Shown piece by piece: positions 9,107-19,075 of a DNA stretch of 64,000 nucleotides; position 1 is the stretch's first letter; each line of letters starts with the position of its first letter. The position numbers were made by a program, and so were the translations under genes. This DNA is from Brevibacterium daeguense (lineage in GTDB: Bacteria; Actinomycetota; Actinomycetes; Actinomycetales; Brevibacteriaceae). Where the stretch lies: contig NZ_JAJTWW010000007.1 in assembly GCF_021729135.1 (NCBI RefSeq), positions 1 through 64,000 on the forward strand, written 5' to 3'. A model generated the notes under the pieces. It was not told where the DNA came from, did no database searches, and was given only the letters and a program-made list of their open reading frames with translations.

Positions 9107-9861
9107 TGATCATTCTCCTGCCGCCTTCGGAGGGCAAGACTCCCGCCTCTGCCGGACCCCTGCTCGACCTCGCCCAGCTGAGCCTTCCCGCGCTCAGCGG
9201 ACCGCGCACGGAAGTGCTCTCCTCGCTCGCCGAGGTGTCGGCGGCTCCCGACGGTCGTGAGCGCCTGGGTGTGGGGGCCGGTTTGGTGGAGGACGTGGAG
9301 CGCAACACCCGGCTCGCCCGGATTCCGTGTGCCCCCGCGCTGCAGACCTACACCGGAGTCCTCTACGGAGCACTGGGGCGCCTCACCCCCACTGCTCAGG
9401 CCCGCCTCGACGATGTCTGGGTGTCCTCGGCGCTGTTCGGGATCGTGGGAGCTCTCGACCCGATTCCCGCCTACCGCCTCGCGATGAAGACACGGCTGGG
9501 CGAGCACGGTGTGCTCTCCTCGTGGTGGAAGCCGCAGCTCACCCCGGTGCTCGACGTGGAGTTCGCCGGTCGCCTGATCCTCGACTGCAGGTCAGCGGAC
9601 TACCGGAAGTCGTGGCCGGGACCCCCCGAGCGGACCGCGCTCGTCAACGTCTTCACGGAGAAGAACGGCAGGCGCACAGTCGTGTCCCACAACGCCAAGC
9701 ACACCCGCGGAGAGCTCGTCGGCAGGCTGCTGCGCAGTCGTGCGGCGCTGCCCGGGGACTTCGCCGGCCTGGTGAAGGCCGTCAGGCGCTCCTATCAGGT
9801 CGAGTTCACGCCACCGCGGGGCAGCCGCCCCGCGGCTCTCGACGTCATCATCCCGGGCTGA
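9106..9861 (+). CDS. yaaA: YaaA family peroxide-stress protein (DUF328/UPF0246)
   Basis: YaaA lowers intracellular free iron during peroxide stress in E. coli and has a DNA-binding fold; its biochemical activity is not fully settled. The 251-residue product opens with the family hallmark MIILLPPSEGK and retains IPAYRLAMKTRL in mid protein and a conserved HNAKHTRGEL segment. GTG 9106 is the only start that preserves the hallmark and sits just after a -10 box. It ends 2 nt from the convergent zinc-ribbon gene. Confidence 0.92.
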   Translation: MIILLPPSEGKTPASAGPLLDLAQLSLPALSGPRTEVLSSLAEVSAAPDGRERLGVGAGLVEDVERNTRLARIPCAPALQTYTGVLYGALGRLTPTAQARLDDVWVSSALFGIVGALDPIPAYRLAMKTRLGEHGVLSSWWKPQLTPVLDVEFAGRLILDCRSADYRKSWPGPPERTALVNVFTEKNGRRTVVSHNAKHTRGELVGRLLRSRAALPGDFAGLVKAVRRSYQVEFTPPRGSRPAALDVIIPG

Positions 9862-9863
9862 GG

Positions 9864-10589
9864 TCACGGGCGAACCAGCACGGCTTCGCACTCTTCGCAC
9901 TCCACTGTCTCGCCCTGTCCTCCGGAGGTGAGCCGCGACTGCGCCATGCCGCTGAGCTCAGCGCCGCAGGCTCCGCAGGAGCGCTGCACCACGATCGCGG
10001 CTCCCACCTCACCGGCGGCTTCGCGCGCGGCGACGCGCGCCCGCAGGGACTCGGGCAGCTCGCCCTCCCGGGCAGCGCGCTGCGAGTGCAGCTGCGCCGC
10101 CTCGGCGTCCAGCTCGGCCGACCGCGCCGCCCGCTCCGTCTGGAGCCTCCTGCCTTCGGCGGCGAGCTCGGTGCCGGCCTCGCGCAGGCGCGCCAGCTCG
10201 GCGTCGAGCTCTTCGATCTCGCCGAGGAGTTCGAGCTGCTCGTCCTCCTTCGACGATCTCGTCGCGCGGGCCGTGTCGATATCGCGCTGCAGTGCCAGCA
10301 GGTCCCGCGACGTCAGGCCGACCCCGGCGTTGAGCTTGGCCTCCAGCTCGATGATCGCCTGACCTCGCGCCGCGACGTCGCGCTCGAGCCCTGCTGCCCG
10401 CTCGACCCTCGCCGCGCGCTCGGACTCGAGATCAGCGATCCGGGCGGCGTTCGCCTTGTGCTCCCCGGCCAGAGCGCGCAGCCGCTCGACCAGCTCCGCC
10501 TGCTTGGCGGCATTGGTGACCCGGCGCAGCTGAGTGCTCAGGTCGATCCAGTCGAGCAGTGCCCGGTGTTCGAGGTCGGTCAGCTGCAT
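9864..10589 (-). CDS. Coiled-coil protein with C-terminal C4 zinc ribbon (CT398-like)
   Basis: The 241-residue protein is dominated by heptad-rich, Glu/Ala/Arg-rich helices (residues about 15-185). A C-terminal zinc ribbon follows, with cysteine pairs in CGACG and CEECE about 25 residues apart. This is the CT398/YacI-like architecture, found across Actinobacteria beside nif3-like genes; its function is unknown, and a scaffold or nucleic-acid role is inferred from the fold. Its ATG at 10589 overlaps the TGA of the upstream Nif3-like gene (TGATG), so translation is coupled. The coiled coil is predicted by eye only. Confidence 0.88.
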   Translation of the reverse strand: MQLTDLEHRALLDWIDLSTQLRRVTNAAKQAELVERLRALAGEHKANAARIADLESERAARVERAAGLERDVAARGQAIIELEAKLNAGVGLTSRDLLALQRDIDTARATRSSKEDEQLELLGEIEELDAELARLREAGTELAAEGRRLQTERAARSAELDAEAAQLHSQRAAREGELPESLRARVAAREAAGEVGAAIVVQRSCGACGAELSGMAQSRLTSGGQGETVECEECEAVLVRP

Positions 10590-11449
10590 CAGTCCTCCTG
10601 CGGTTGCTGGTCGATCCGCATCACCCAGGGATCAGTGGGGATCCGCGAGACTGTGATGTCCAGGTCGAGCCCGGCGGTCTCCGCAGCACTCGACAGCTGG
10701 TCGGCGGCCCGGTCGAGCCACAGAGCCTCTGCGGCCCAGTGGGAGATGTCGATGAGATGAGGCGTGCCGCCCGTGCGGTGCGCGGTGTCCCGCGCCTCGC
10801 TCGCTGGATGGTGTCGAAGGTCCGAGGTGACATACACCTCCGCCCCGGAGGCGCGCACCTCGTCGAACAGCGAATCGCCGGCACCACCGAGGGCGGCCAC
10901 CCGGGTCACCGTCGCAGCGGGATCGCCGGCGATGCGCACCCCGGTGGCGGTCGGGTCGAGCACCTCCGCCAGCCGCCGGGCGAGCTGCTCGACCGCGGCC
11001 GGCGCCGGGAGATTGCCGACCCGTCCCAAGCCCACGCCCTCAGGAGCCGTCGCACTCTGCACGAGCGGCACGGAGGCACGCACTCCGAGGGCTTCGATGA
11101 GGACATCGGAGACTCCCCCGACCACCGAGTCGGCGTTGGTGTGGGCGTTGAACTGCGCGATGCCCGCTCTGATCAGGGCGCTGACCGCGCCGCCCTTGAG
11201 AGTTCCCGAGTGGACACTCGTCACCCCGCGCAGCAGCAGCGGATGGTGGGTGAAGAGCAGATCGTACTCCCCTGCCACGGCTTCCTCGACGACTGCATCC
11301 GTGGGGTCGAGAGCCATGAGGATCCGCTCGGCCTCTGCCCCTGGGTCGCCGACGGCAAGCCCGACCGTGTCCCAGCCCTCCGCATACGCGGCCGGCCACA
11401 GCTCCTCGCACAGGGCGATGACGGATTCGACAGTCGTCGCGTTGCTCAT
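10589..11449 (-). CDS. Nif3-like dinuclear metal center protein (YbgI/GCH-I type 2 family)
   Basis: The 286-residue member of the Nif3 family keeps the metal-binding landmarks: FTHHPLLLRG, AHTNADS, DLRHH and HWAAE near the C terminus. These proteins bind a dinuclear metal center and have hydrolase-like folds, but the physiological substrate is unresolved. It lacks the roughly 100-residue PII-like insert found in longer relatives; a free-standing version of that insert occurs elsewhere in this window at 58322-58648. ATG 11449 is chosen over an upstream open-frame start at 11473 because TACGGT lies 7 nt before it. The gene is coupled to the zinc-ribbon gene. Confidence 0.9.
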   Translation of the reverse strand: MSNATTVESVIALCEELWPAAYAEGWDTVGLAVGDPGAEAERILMALDPTDAVVEEAVAGEYDLLFTHHPLLLRGVTSVHSGTLKGGAVSALIRAGIAQFNAHTNADSVVGGVSDVLIEALGVRASVPLVQSATAPEGVGLGRVGNLPAPAAVEQLARRLAEVLDPTATGVRIAGDPAATVTRVAALGGAGDSLFDEVRASGAEVYVTSDLRHHPASEARDTAHRTGGTPHLIDISHWAAEALWLDRAADQLSSAAETAGLDLDITVSRIPTDPWVMRIDQQPQED

Positions 11450-11456
11450 GGCCCCA

Positions 11457-11462
11457 ACCGTA
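11457..11462 (-). promoter_or_regulatory. -10 box of the nif3-like operon (leaderless)
   Basis: TACGGT on the minus strand, 7 nt before ATG 11449. It faces the divergent acyl-CoA synthetase promoter only about 45 bp away. Confidence 0.5.
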
Positions 11463-11505
11463 GTACACCTCACACAGCGATTTTCGAATCGGACGGGGCA
11501 AGCGC

Positions 11506-11518
11506 TAGTTTTACCCCA
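11506..11518 (+). promoter_or_regulatory. -10 box and leaderless start of the acyl-CoA synthetase
   Basis: TAGTTT (11506-11511), then 6 nt, then ATG 11518. No Shine-Dalgarno is present. Confidence 0.5.
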
Positions 11519-13029
11519 TGACTACGATCTCAGCGCTGCGATCCAGCACCATCGCCGACACCGTGCGCCGGACGGCCCGTCGCTCCCCCGACCGGACGGC
11601 CATCGAATTCCGGGACCGCACGTGGTCCTACGCCCAGCTCGACTCCGCCGTGACCGCATTGGCCCGCCACCTGCTCGCGCTGGGCCTCGAGCACGGCGAC
11701 CGCGTCGGCGCCTACGGCAAGAACTCCGACCTCTATGCGCTGGTCTTCCTGGCCGCCGCACGCGCGGGTCTGATCCATGTGCCGATCAACTTTCAGCTCA
11801 AGCGCGACGAGCTCGAGTACATCCTCGACAACTCCGGCGCCTCCGTGGTGATCGCCGACTCCGACCTCGCCACGGAGGTCGAGGCGACCGAGTCGGGTCG
11901 GACAGCACGGGTGCTCCACTTCGACAGCCTGATCGACATCGCTGCCGCTGCCGACACCCCGCCGGCCGAGGTCGACGAATTCGAAGTCAGCGACACCGAT
12001 GTCGCCCAGCTGCTCTACACCTCGGGGACCACTTCGCTGCCCAAGGGCGCCGTGATGACGCACCGGGCACTCATGCACGAGTACATCGCCTGCCTCGATG
12101 CGCTCGACTTCTCGGCCGACGACCGACAGGTCCATGCGCTCCCGCTGTACCATTCTGCGCAGATGCATGTGTTCCTCATCCCCGCGCTGATGAAGGGCTC
12201 CTACAACATCATCGTTCCAGCGCCGGTGCCCGGAGAGCTGCTGGAGCTCATCGAGCAGGAGAGGATCAACACCTTCTTCGCCGCTCCGACCGTGTGGGTC
12301 GCGCTGGTCAACCATCCGGAATTCACCACCCGCGACCTCAGGAGTCTGCGCAAGGCGTACTACGGCGCGTCGATCATGCCCGGGCCGGTGCTGCACCGAC
12401 TGCGTGAACAGCTGCCCGAGCTGGGCTTCTACAACTGCTTCGGACAGTCCGAGATGGGTCCGCTGTGCACCGTGCTGCGCCCGGAAGAGCACCGGGATCG
12501 GCTGGGTTCCGCCGGTCGGGCGACGATCTTCACCGAGACGCGCGTCGTCGACCCGTCCGGCAACGACGTGGCGCCGGGCGAGCAGGGCGAGATCCTCTAC
12601 CGCTCCCCGCAGCTCTGCGAGGGCTACTGGAACAAGCCCGAGGCCACCGAGGAGGCGTTCCGCGGCGGCTGGTTCCACTCCGGAGACCTCGTCATCCAGG
12701 ACGAGGAGGGGTTCATCGAGGTCGTCGACCGGGTCAAGGACGTTATCAACACCGGCGGCGTGCTCGTCGCGAGCAGGCAGGTCGAGGACGCGATCTTCGA
12801 GCTGGACAACGTTGCCGAGGTCGCCGTCGTGGGTCTTCCCGACGACAAGTGGATCGAGGCGATCACCGCCTACGTCGTGCCGAAGGGCGAGATCACGGCC
12901 GATGAGGTCATCGATCACGTCAGGCAGCGCCTGGCCGCCTTCAAGGTGCCCAAGGGTGTTCACTTCGTCGAAGAGCTGCCGAAGAACTCGGCGGGCAAGA
13001 TCCTCAAACGCTCCCTGCGCACCGGCTGA
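11518..13029 (+). CDS. AMP-forming fatty acid/acyl-CoA synthetase (FadD-like)
   Basis: An adenylate-forming enzyme of 503 residues that activates a carboxylic acid as acyl-AMP and transfers it to CoA. Motifs appear in order: LLYTSGTTSLPKGAVMTH (P-loop, about 163-180), YNCFGQSEMGP (about 305-315), SGDL (about 388), the hinge VVDRVKDVINTGG and the C-terminal lysine in NSAGKILKR. The family assignment is secure, but chain length or aromatic specificity cannot be read by eye. The following gene is a tRNA. The start is fixed by the -10 element 6 nt upstream. Confidence 0.92.
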   Translation: MTTISALRSSTIADTVRRTARRSPDRTAIEFRDRTWSYAQLDSAVTALARHLLALGLEHGDRVGAYGKNSDLYALVFLAAARAGLIHVPINFQLKRDELEYILDNSGASVVIADSDLATEVEATESGRTARVLHFDSLIDIAAAADTPPAEVDEFEVSDTDVAQLLYTSGTTSLPKGAVMTHRALMHEYIACLDALDFSADDRQVHALPLYHSAQMHVFLIPALMKGSYNIIVPAPVPGELLELIEQERINTFFAAPTVWVALVNHPEFTTRDLRSLRKAYYGASIMPGPVLHRLREQLPELGFYNCFGQSEMGPLCTVLRPEEHRDRLGSAGRATIFTETRVVDPSGNDVAPGEQGEILYRSPQLCEGYWNKPEATEEAFRGGWFHSGDLVIQDEEGFIEVVDRVKDVINTGGVLVASRQVEDAIFELDNVAEVAVVGLPDDKWIEAITAYVVPKGEITADEVIDHVRQRLAAFKVPKGVHFVEELPKNSAGKILKRSLRTG

Positions 13030-13174
13030 GGGGTCGCGCCGGCCGAGGGGTCAGCCATCATTCCTCGGCCTCGGCCGCACCGGCGCCGAACTGGAAGCGC
13101 CGGAAACCCGATCACGTGCCGCGCGGGAGTGACCCCGCAGTGTGGCATACTGGTCACGCCGTCGAGGACGGCGC

Positions 13175-13251
13175 GGGCCTATAGCTCAGTTGGCTAGAGC
13201 ATCTCGCTTACACCGAGAGGGTCGGGGGTTCGAGTCCCTCTGGGCCCACCA
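13175..13251 (+). tRNA. tRNA-Val(TAC)
   Basis: The acceptor GGGCCTA pairs with TGGGCCC and the 3' CCA is encoded. D arm TAGCTCAGTTGGC, anticodon loop CTTACAC (anticodon TAC) and T loop GTTCGAGT are all present. Confidence 0.97.
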
Positions 13252-13262
13252 AATCAGACGTA

Positions 13263-13296
13263 CCCCGTGATTCCGGAAGCTTCCGGAATCACGGGG
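13263..13296. terminator. Perfect 34-bp palindrome after tRNA-Val
   Basis: Each 17-nt half is the exact complement of the other with no unpaired loop, and the center is AAGCTT. It lies between tRNA-Val and the convergent acnA, so it can act as a bidirectional terminator. It has no U tract. Confidence 0.65.
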
Positions 13297-13313
13297 TGCG
13301 TCGGTTCTGTCGG

Positions 13314-16121
13314 CTAGAGCAGTTGGCGCAGCACGTAGGGCAGGATCCCGCCATGCTTGAAATAGGACTCCTCCGCAGGCGTGTCGACCCGGACGCGGGC
13401 GGCGAATTCCACGGCCTGATCTCCTTCACCGGCCCGGACGGTGACCTCCTCCGGCAGGTGCTCCTGCCCCTCGATTCCGACGACCGAGTAGACCTCGTCC
13501 CCGGTGAGGCCGAGGCTCTCAGCGGACTCGCCCTCCTTGAACTGCAGCGGCAGCACGCCCATGCCGATGAGGTTCGATCGGTGGATCCGCTCGAACGACT
13601 CTGCCAGCACGGCCCTCACTCCGAGGAGCGAGGTGCCCTTCGCGGCCCAGTCGCGCGAGGAGCCCGAGCCGTATTCGGCGCCGGCGATCACGAGCAGCGG
13701 CACTTCCTCCTCCGCGTAGCGCATCGCCGCGTCGTAGATCGAGGCCTCCTCGCCGCTGGGCCAGTGCTTGGTGAAACCGCCCTCGACTCCCGGGACCAGC
13801 TGATTGCGCAGTCGGACGTTGGCGAAGGTGCCCCGGACCATGACCTCGTGGTTGCCCCGGCGGGAACCGTAGGAGTTGAAGTCCGCCGGTTTCACTCCCT
13901 GTTCCTGCAGATACTGCCCGGCCGGTGAGCTCGGCTTGATGGTGCCGGCCGGTGAGATGTGGTCGGTGGTCACGGAATCGCCGAGGACTGCGAGCACCCG
14001 AGCTCCCGTGATGTCCCTCATCGGTTCCGGGTCCACCGGCATGCCGTTGAAGTAGGGCGGATGCTTCACGTAGGTCGAATCGTCCTGCCAGTCGAACATC
14101 TGGCCGGACGGCACGTCCATTCCCCGCCAGTTCTCGTCGCCGGTGAACACGTTGGAGTACCCCTGCGTGAACATCTCGGCCTCGACGTTCTCGTCGACGA
14201 CGGCCTTGATCTCCTCCGAGCTCGGCCAGATGTCGCGCAGATAGACGGGGTCGCCGTTCGCCCCATCGCCCAGCGGCTCCTCGAGCAGATTGGTGTGGAG
14301 GCTTCCGGCCAGGGCGTAGGCCACGACCAGCGGCGGCGAAGCGAGGAAGTTCATCTTGACCTCGGGGTGGATCCGACCCTCGAAGTTGCGATTGCCGGAC
14401 AGCACGGCGGAGACGTTGAGGTCCTGATCGTTCACCGCTCTGCTGACTTCCGGGATCAGCGGCCCGGAGTTTCCGATGCAGGTCGTGCAGCCGTAGCCCA
14501 CGAGGTTGAAGCCGAGCTCCTCGAGGTACGGGGTGAGGCCCGAGCGGTCGAAGTAGTCGGTGACGATCCGCGAACCCGGGGCAAGAGTCGTCTTGACCCA
14601 GGGTCTGGTCTTCAGTCCGCGTTCGACGGCCTTCTTGGCCAGCAGCGCCGCGCCGACCATCACCGAGGGGTTCGACGTGTTGGTGCAGGAGGTGATGGCC
14701 GCGATGACGACATCGCCGTGATCGACGATCGCCTTGGTGTCCCCGATCACGACGTCGACGGGATCGCTCGGCCAGCCCAGCTTCTGGTTCGCGGTGAGCT
14801 GCTCCTCGGTCAAGCGCATCGGGGGCTCGTTCTTCTGGGTCGATCCCGGAGCGAACGAGACCGGATCGCTGGCCGGGAAGGAGTCCGCGGAGGCGTCGTC
14901 CACACTGCCGGCAGGAACGTCGGAGACCGACTCGTCCTCGGCGAGCAGGCCCAGCACCGTGGCCGGAGCGTGCTCGAGAGGGATCCGGTCCTGCGGCCGC
15001 TTCGGCCCGGCGATCGACGGAGTGATGGTCGACAGATCGAGCTGGAGGACCTGGCTGTAGTCAGCGGTGGCGTTCGGGTCGTGCCACAGCCCCTGCTCCT
15101 TCGCATACGCCTCGACCAGGGCGATCTGCTCTTCCGTGCGGCCCGTCAGGCGCAGGTAGTCAAGAGTCTCACCATCGATCGGGAAGATCGCACAGGTCGC
15201 ACCGTACTCGGGACTCATGTTGCCGAGCGTGGCGCGGTTGGCCAGCGGGATGTTCGCCACGCCGGGGCCGAAGAACTCGACGAACTTGCCCACCACGCCC
15301 GTCTCCCGAAGCAGCTGGGCGACCCTGAGCACCACGTCGGTGGCCGTAGTGCCCTCCGGCAGCTCGCCGGTCAGCTCCAGCCCGACCACCTGCGGAATGA
15401 GCATGCTCATGGGCTGGCCGAGCATCGCCGCCTCGGCCTCGATGCCGCCCACACCCCAGCCGAGGACACCCAGCCCGTTGACCATGGGAGTGTGGGAGTC
15501 GGTCCCGACCAGCGTGTCGGGATAGGCGGCCTTGGTGCCGTCCTCGTTCTCGCGGATGAACACGACGCGCGCAAGGTACTCCAGATTGACCTGGTGGCAG
15601 ATGCCGGTGCCCGGCGGCACGACCAGGAAGTCGTCGAAGGACTGCTGTGCCCAGCGAAGCAGCTGATAGCGCTCCTCATTGCGCTCGAACTCCAGATCCA
15701 CATTGATGCTGAATGCATCCGCCATGCCGAAGGCGTCCGCGATCACGGAATGGTCGATGACGAGCTCAGCCGGGATGAGCGGGTTGATCCTCGCCGGGTC
15801 TCCCCCGAGCTCGGCCATTGCGTCGCGCATCGCCACCAGGTCGACCACGCAGGGCACCCCGGTGAAGTCCTGCATCAGCACTCGGGCCGGGGTGTACTGG
15901 ATCTCCGGATTGACCTCGGCCTTGGGATCCCAATCGCGCAGCGCCTCGATCTGGGCAGTTGTCACCACCCGGCCGTCCTCGTTGCGCAGCAGGTTCTCCA
16001 GAAGGACCTTCAGGCTGTAGGGAAGGCGGTCAGATCCCGGGACCCGATCCAGCCGATGGATTTCGTAGTCGACTCCGTCGACGGTCAGCGTGTCGCGCGT
16101 GCTGAAGCTGTTGACGCTCAT
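13314..16121 (-). CDS. acnA: Aconitate hydratase
   Basis: Isomerizes citrate and isocitrate in the TCA cycle. The 935-residue AcnA/IRP-type protein has the three [4Fe-4S] cysteines in [11 protein letters not shown] and [14 protein letters not shown], the FxGTDSHT-like [14 protein letters not shown] substrate loop, and the swivel domain with [16 protein letters not shown] near residue 795. An AAAGGG ribosome binding site precedes ATG 16121. It sits alone, divergent from ectA, with a roughly 150-nt leader from its predicted promoter. No AcnR-type TetR gene is adjacent. Confidence 0.97.
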   Translation of the reverse strand: MSVNSFSTRDTLTVDGVDYEIHRLDRVPGSDRLPYSLKVLLENLLRNEDGRVVTTAQIEALRDWDPKAEVNPEIQYTPARVLMQDFTGVPCVVDLVAMRDAMAELGGDPARINPLIPAELVIDHSVIADAFGMADAFSINVDLEFERNEERYQLLRWAQQSFDDFLVVPPGTGICHQVNLEYLARVVFIRENEDGTKAAYPDTLVGTDSHTPMVNGLGVLGWGVGGIEAEAAMLGQPMSMLIPQVVGLELTGELPEGTTATDVVLRVAQLLRETGVVGKFVEFFGPGVANIPLANRATLGNMSPEYGATCAIFPIDGETLDYLRLTGRTEEQIALVEAYAKEQGLWHDPNATADYSQVLQLDLSTITPSIAGPKRPQDRIPLEHAPATVLGLLAEDESVSDVPAGSVDDASADSFPASDPVSFAPGSTQKNEPPMRLTEEQLTANQKLGWPSDPVDVVIGDTKAIVDHGDVVIAAITSCTNTSNPSVMVGAALLAKKAVERGLKTRPWVKTTLAPGSRIVTDYFDRSGLTPYLEELGFNLVGYGCTTCIGNSGPLIPEVSRAVNDQDLNVSAVLSGNRNFEGRIHPEVKMNFLASPPLVVAYALAGSLHTNLLEEPLGDGANGDPVYLRDIWPSSEEIKAVVDENVEAEMFTQGYSNVFTGDENWRGMDVPSGQMFDWQDDSTYVKHPPYFNGMPVDPEPMRDITGARVLAVLGDSVTTDHISPAGTIKPSSPAGQYLQEQGVKPADFNSYGSRRGNHEVMVRGTFANVRLRNQLVPGVEGGFTKHWPSGEEASIYDAAMRYAEEEVPLLVIAGAEYGSGSSRDWAAKGTSLLGVRAVLAESFERIHRSNLIGMGVLPLQFKEGESAESLGLTGDEVYSVVGIEGQEHLPEEVTVRAGEGDQAVEFAARVRVDTPAEESYFKHGGILPYVLRQLL

Positions 16122-16275
16122 GTTCGCCCTTTCACCGATGGCGCAGGAGGGCTCAGTGACGCGGCCCGCCGCACCAGTGCTGGTTGTCTTCTCTGAATGG
16201 ACTTACTGGCTCTGCCGGCGTTCGCCTCGGACGATCCCAGCACGAGTGGATGAGTCGGCCGAGAGTATGACTTCG

Positions 16276-16304
16276 ATCATAGTCCCTGATCGGAGTTCTG
16301 TCCG
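16276..16304 (-). promoter_or_regulatory. Predicted acnA promoter
   Basis: On the minus strand, CGGACA (16304-16299), a 17-nt spacer and TATGAT (16281-16276). Transcription would begin near 16269, giving a long leader to ATG 16121. The rest of the 445-bp acnA-ectA gap holds no gene. TAACGA occurs twice within 16378-16396; its role is unknown. Confidence 0.55.
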
Positions 16305-16531
16305 ATGGTTCGGTGCGTCCACGCGAATCCCACCCCTGGCCGTCGCGGTCCCTCCCGGCACTTCCGGTCACTGCCTTAGGTAACGAGACGATAACGATGC
16401 AGAGGGTGCAATTCGCCGGCACTCCGGAACCGGACGAATCCCAGTGGCCATAGGGGCGAGCGAGGTGTCCGCCGTCTCTCCTCCACTCGTCCCCGAGGCC
16501 CTCGAAACGGCCCGAAACCGGTGATGTCAGG

Positions 16532-16567
16532 TTGAAGACCTGGCTCAGCTCGCTAGGTTGAATGGCG
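16532..16567 (+). promoter_or_regulatory. ectA promoter with leaderless start
   Basis: TTGAAG (16532-16537), a 16-nt spacer and TAGGTT (16554-16559), then 7 nt to GTG 16567. The mRNA should begin at or next to the start codon. The same -35 hexamer occurs at the tRNA-Asn promoter in this window. Confidence 0.7.
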
Positions 16568-17088
16568 TGACTTCAGCAATCGCAGACCCGCCGACAACAG
16601 CGACGATCAGCGCCCACCTGCGCGTGCCGAATGTGGACGACGGACAGCACATGTGGACGTTGGCTCGTGACACCGAAGTTCTCGACCTCAATTCCTCTTA
16701 CGCCTACCTGCTGTGGTGCCGCGACTTCGCCGCGACCTCGGTGATCGCGGAAGTCGGTGACGAGCCCGCAGGATTCGTCACCGGGTACCTGCGCCCGGAG
16801 GCCCCGGACACTCTCATGATCTGGCAGGTGGCGGTGAGCGCGCAGTTCCGGGGGCAGCGCCTCGCCGGAACCATGCTCGACGAGCTCGTGAGGCGCACCG
16901 GAGCCACGCGCATGGAGACCACCATCACCGATGACAACGCGGCCTCTCACCGGTTGTTCACCGGCCTGGCCGATCGCCACGGCGCCGACTGGCGGCGCGC
17001 CGCGCTGTTCACTCCGGAGCACTACCCCGACGGCCACGACACCGAATACCTCTACGAAATCGCTCCGCTGCGCACCGCCGCGGCCTGA
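16567..17088 (+). CDS. ectA: L-2,4-diaminobutyrate N-acetyltransferase EctA
   Basis: Second step of ectoine synthesis: acetylates the gamma-amino group of diaminobutyrate with acetyl-CoA. The 173-residue GNAT protein has the EctA-specific segment LDLNSSYAYLLWCRDFAATS near residues 38-57 and the acetyl-CoA loop AQFRGQRLAGTML near 93-105. I chose GTG 16567 over the TTG at 16558 because a good promoter places the transcript start there. It heads the ect cluster, with ectB beginning 180 nt later. Confidence 0.95.
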   Translation: MTSAIADPPTTATISAHLRVPNVDDGQHMWTLARDTEVLDLNSSYAYLLWCRDFAATSVIAEVGDEPAGFVTGYLRPEAPDTLMIWQVAVSAQFRGQRLAGTMLDELVRRTGATRMETTITDDNAASHRLFTGLADRHGADWRRAALFTPEHYPDGHDTEYLYEIAPLRTAAA

Positions 17089-17268
17089 CGTTCGACTCCT
17101 GTGCAATCGACACCCAGCCCACCCGACTGCGCCCTCCGCCTCCAGCCGCGGCGGACGCACCCAGAACTCGCGTGACCCGGGCACCCGCCCGTCCCACGCC
17201 TCGGTTCTCCGGCCGAGAGGCCGACATCCGGCCCCCGGCGGACCGATCCTCAGAAAGGGATGACCTTC

Positions 17269-18537
17269 ATGAATGACGTCTTCGAAACACTGGAATCCGA
17301 GGTGCGCGGCTATTCCCGGTCATGGCCGGCCGAGTTCGCCACCGCCTCCGGCGCCGTCCAGACCACGATCGACGGAAGTGAGTACCTCGACTTCTTCTCC
17401 GGCGCCGGCGCGCTCAACTACGGTCACAACAACCCGGCGGTGATGGAGCCGCTGATCGACTACCTGCAGTCGGGAGCGGTCCTCCACTCGCTCGACATGA
17501 AGACCCCGGCCAAGCGGCGCTTCCTCGAGACCTTCGAGCGCCTCATCCTCAAGCCCCGGGCGCTCGACTACAAGGTGATGTTCCCCGGACCCACGGGCAC
17601 GAACACGGTCGAGGCGGCCCTCAAGCTCGCCCGGAAGGTCACGGGCCGCCAGCACATCCTGTCCTTCACGAACGCGTTCCACGGGATGACGCTGGGCTCG
17701 CTGTCGGTCACCGGGAACTCGATGAAGCGGCAGGGGGCCGGAATCCCCCTGACCAATGCCTCGAAGATCCCCTACGACGACTACTTCGACGGCGAGACGA
17801 CGGACTTCCTGTGGCTCGAGCGCGTTCTCGCGGACTCCGGTTCGGGGGTCGACCGTCCCGCCGCGATCATCGTCGAGACCGTGCAGGGCGAGGGCGGGCT
17901 GCGCGCAGCCCGCGCGGAATGGCTGCGCGGCCTCGCCGAGCTGTGCAAGCGCTACGAGGTGCTGCTCATCGTCGATGATGTGCAGGCCGGATGTGGGCGC
18001 ACCGGCAGCTTCTTCAGCTTCGAGGAGGCGGGCATCGTTCCCGACATCGTGTGCCTGTCCAAGTCGATCTCCGGCTCGGGCCTGCCGATGGCGCTGACCC
18101 TGTTCAAGCCCGAGCTCGATGTGTGGTCCCCCGGGGAGCACAACGGCACCTTCCGCGGCAACAACCCGGCCTTCGTGACCGCCACCGCGGCGCTGGAGAC
18201 CTTCTGGGCCGACGACTCGTTCCAGAACCGGGTCGCCGACACCAGTGCCGCGCTGCACGCCCGGCTCGGGGAGATCGCCGACAGCGTGGAGGGTGCGAGC
18301 GTGCGCGGGCGTGGGATGCTGGCCGGACTCCTGTTCGAGGACCCGGCCCACGCCGAGCGGGTCGCCGGCGAGGCGTATCGGCTCGGACTGCTGGTCGAGA
18401 CTTCCGGGCCCGAGGATGAGGTCGTCAAGATCATGCCGCCGCTGACGATCTCCTCGGCAGAGCTCCAGCGCGGTCTCGATATCCTGACGACCGCCGTCCG
18501 CACAGTTGTCCGCTCCCCCGAACTCGCCACCGCCTGA
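17269..18537 (+). CDS. ectB: Diaminobutyrate-2-oxoglutarate transaminase EctB (copy 1)
   Basis: First step of ectoine synthesis: PLP-dependent transfer of the amino group of glutamate to aspartate semialdehyde. The 422-residue class III aminotransferase shows [15 protein letters not shown], the [18 protein letters not shown] cofactor region, [12 protein letters not shown] and the PLP lysine in [15 protein letters not shown] at 17254-17259 is correctly spaced for ATG 17269 but abuts the in-frame ATG at 17260, so 17269 is the start. The second copy begins with the same [12 protein letters not shown], which confirms it. Confidence 0.97.
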   Translation: MNDVFETLESEVRGYSRSWPAEFATASGAVQTTIDGSEYLDFFSGAGALNYGHNNPAVMEPLIDYLQSGAVLHSLDMKTPAKRRFLETFERLILKPRALDYKVMFPGPTGTNTVEAALKLARKVTGRQHILSFTNAFHGMTLGSLSVTGNSMKRQGAGIPLTNASKIPYDDYFDGETTDFLWLERVLADSGSGVDRPAAIIVETVQGEGGLRAARAEWLRGLAELCKRYEVLLIVDDVQAGCGRTGSFFSFEEAGIVPDIVCLSKSISGSGLPMALTLFKPELDVWSPGEHNGTFRGNNPAFVTATAALETFWADDSFQNRVADTSAALHARLGEIADSVEGASVRGRGMLAGLLFEDPAHAERVAGEAYRLGLLVETSGPEDEVVKIMPPLTISSAELQRGLDILTTAVRTVVRSPELATA

Positions 18538-18583
18538 GCGCCGATCCACGGCTTCCACAACCGACCGCAACCAAGGAGACATC

Positions 18584-18982
18584 TTGCTCGTCGTCAACCT
18601 CAACGACCTGAACGACACCGACCGCGACATCAAGTCGGACACCTGGCGCAGCCGTCGCATGGTGCTGGCGAAGGAGGGCGTCGGGTTCTCGCTGCACGAC
18701 ACCGTCATCTACGCGGGCACCACATCCACGTTCCATTACCAGAACCACATCGAAGCGGTCTACTGCGTCCAGGGCGAGGGAACGCTGACCAACGAGGAGA
18801 CCGGAGAGGTCCACGAGCTGCGCGACGGCACGATGTACCTGCTCAACGGTCATGAGAAGCACACCGTGCGCGCCGAGACCGAGCTGCGCATGGCATGCGT
18901 CTTCAACCCGCCGGTGACCGGACGTGAAGTCCACGACGAGAACGGCGTGTATCCCCTCGTCACCGAAGACGCCGACACCTGA
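18584..18982 (+). CDS. ectC: L-ectoine synthase EctC
   Basis: Closes N-acetyldiaminobutyrate to the tetrahydropyrimidine ring of ectoine. The 132-residue cupin has the usual EctC length and motifs: [19 protein letters not shown] (metal-binding cupin motif), [13 protein letters not shown] and [13 protein letters not shown] near the end. The start is TTG 18584, preceded by AAGGAG at 18573-18578 and aligned with the normal EctC N terminus. An open frame extends upstream to 18506 but overlaps ectB and lacks similarity. The TTG start may reduce its translation relative to ectB. Confidence 0.95.
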   Translation: MLVVNLNDLNDTDRDIKSDTWRSRRMVLAKEGVGFSLHDTVIYAGTTSTFHYQNHIEAVYCVQGEGTLTNEETGEVHELRDGTMYLLNGHEKHTVRAETELRMACVFNPPVTGREVHDENGVYPLVTEDADT

Positions 18983-18993
18983 GCCTCCGGTCC

Positions 18994-19028
18994 GAAGAGC
19001 CCGATCAGCCCCGCTGACCGGGCTCTTC
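18994..19028 (+). terminator. Hairpin between ectC and ectD
   Basis: A 15-bp stem with one A-C mismatch (GAAGAGCCCG arm) and a 5-nt loop, directly after ectC. There is no strong U run, so partial termination, with less ectD than ectABC message, is the likely outcome. Confidence 0.7.
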
Positions 19029-19075
19029 CGGGTCTGGGAACCAGAAGAGCACCTAAGCAGTGAAAGGAGCAGGCA

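Noticed and set aside
16153..16422. Minus-strand 89-codon frame upstream of acnA
   Set aside because: It overlaps the predicted acnA promoter, has no ribosome binding site and no protein-like composition.
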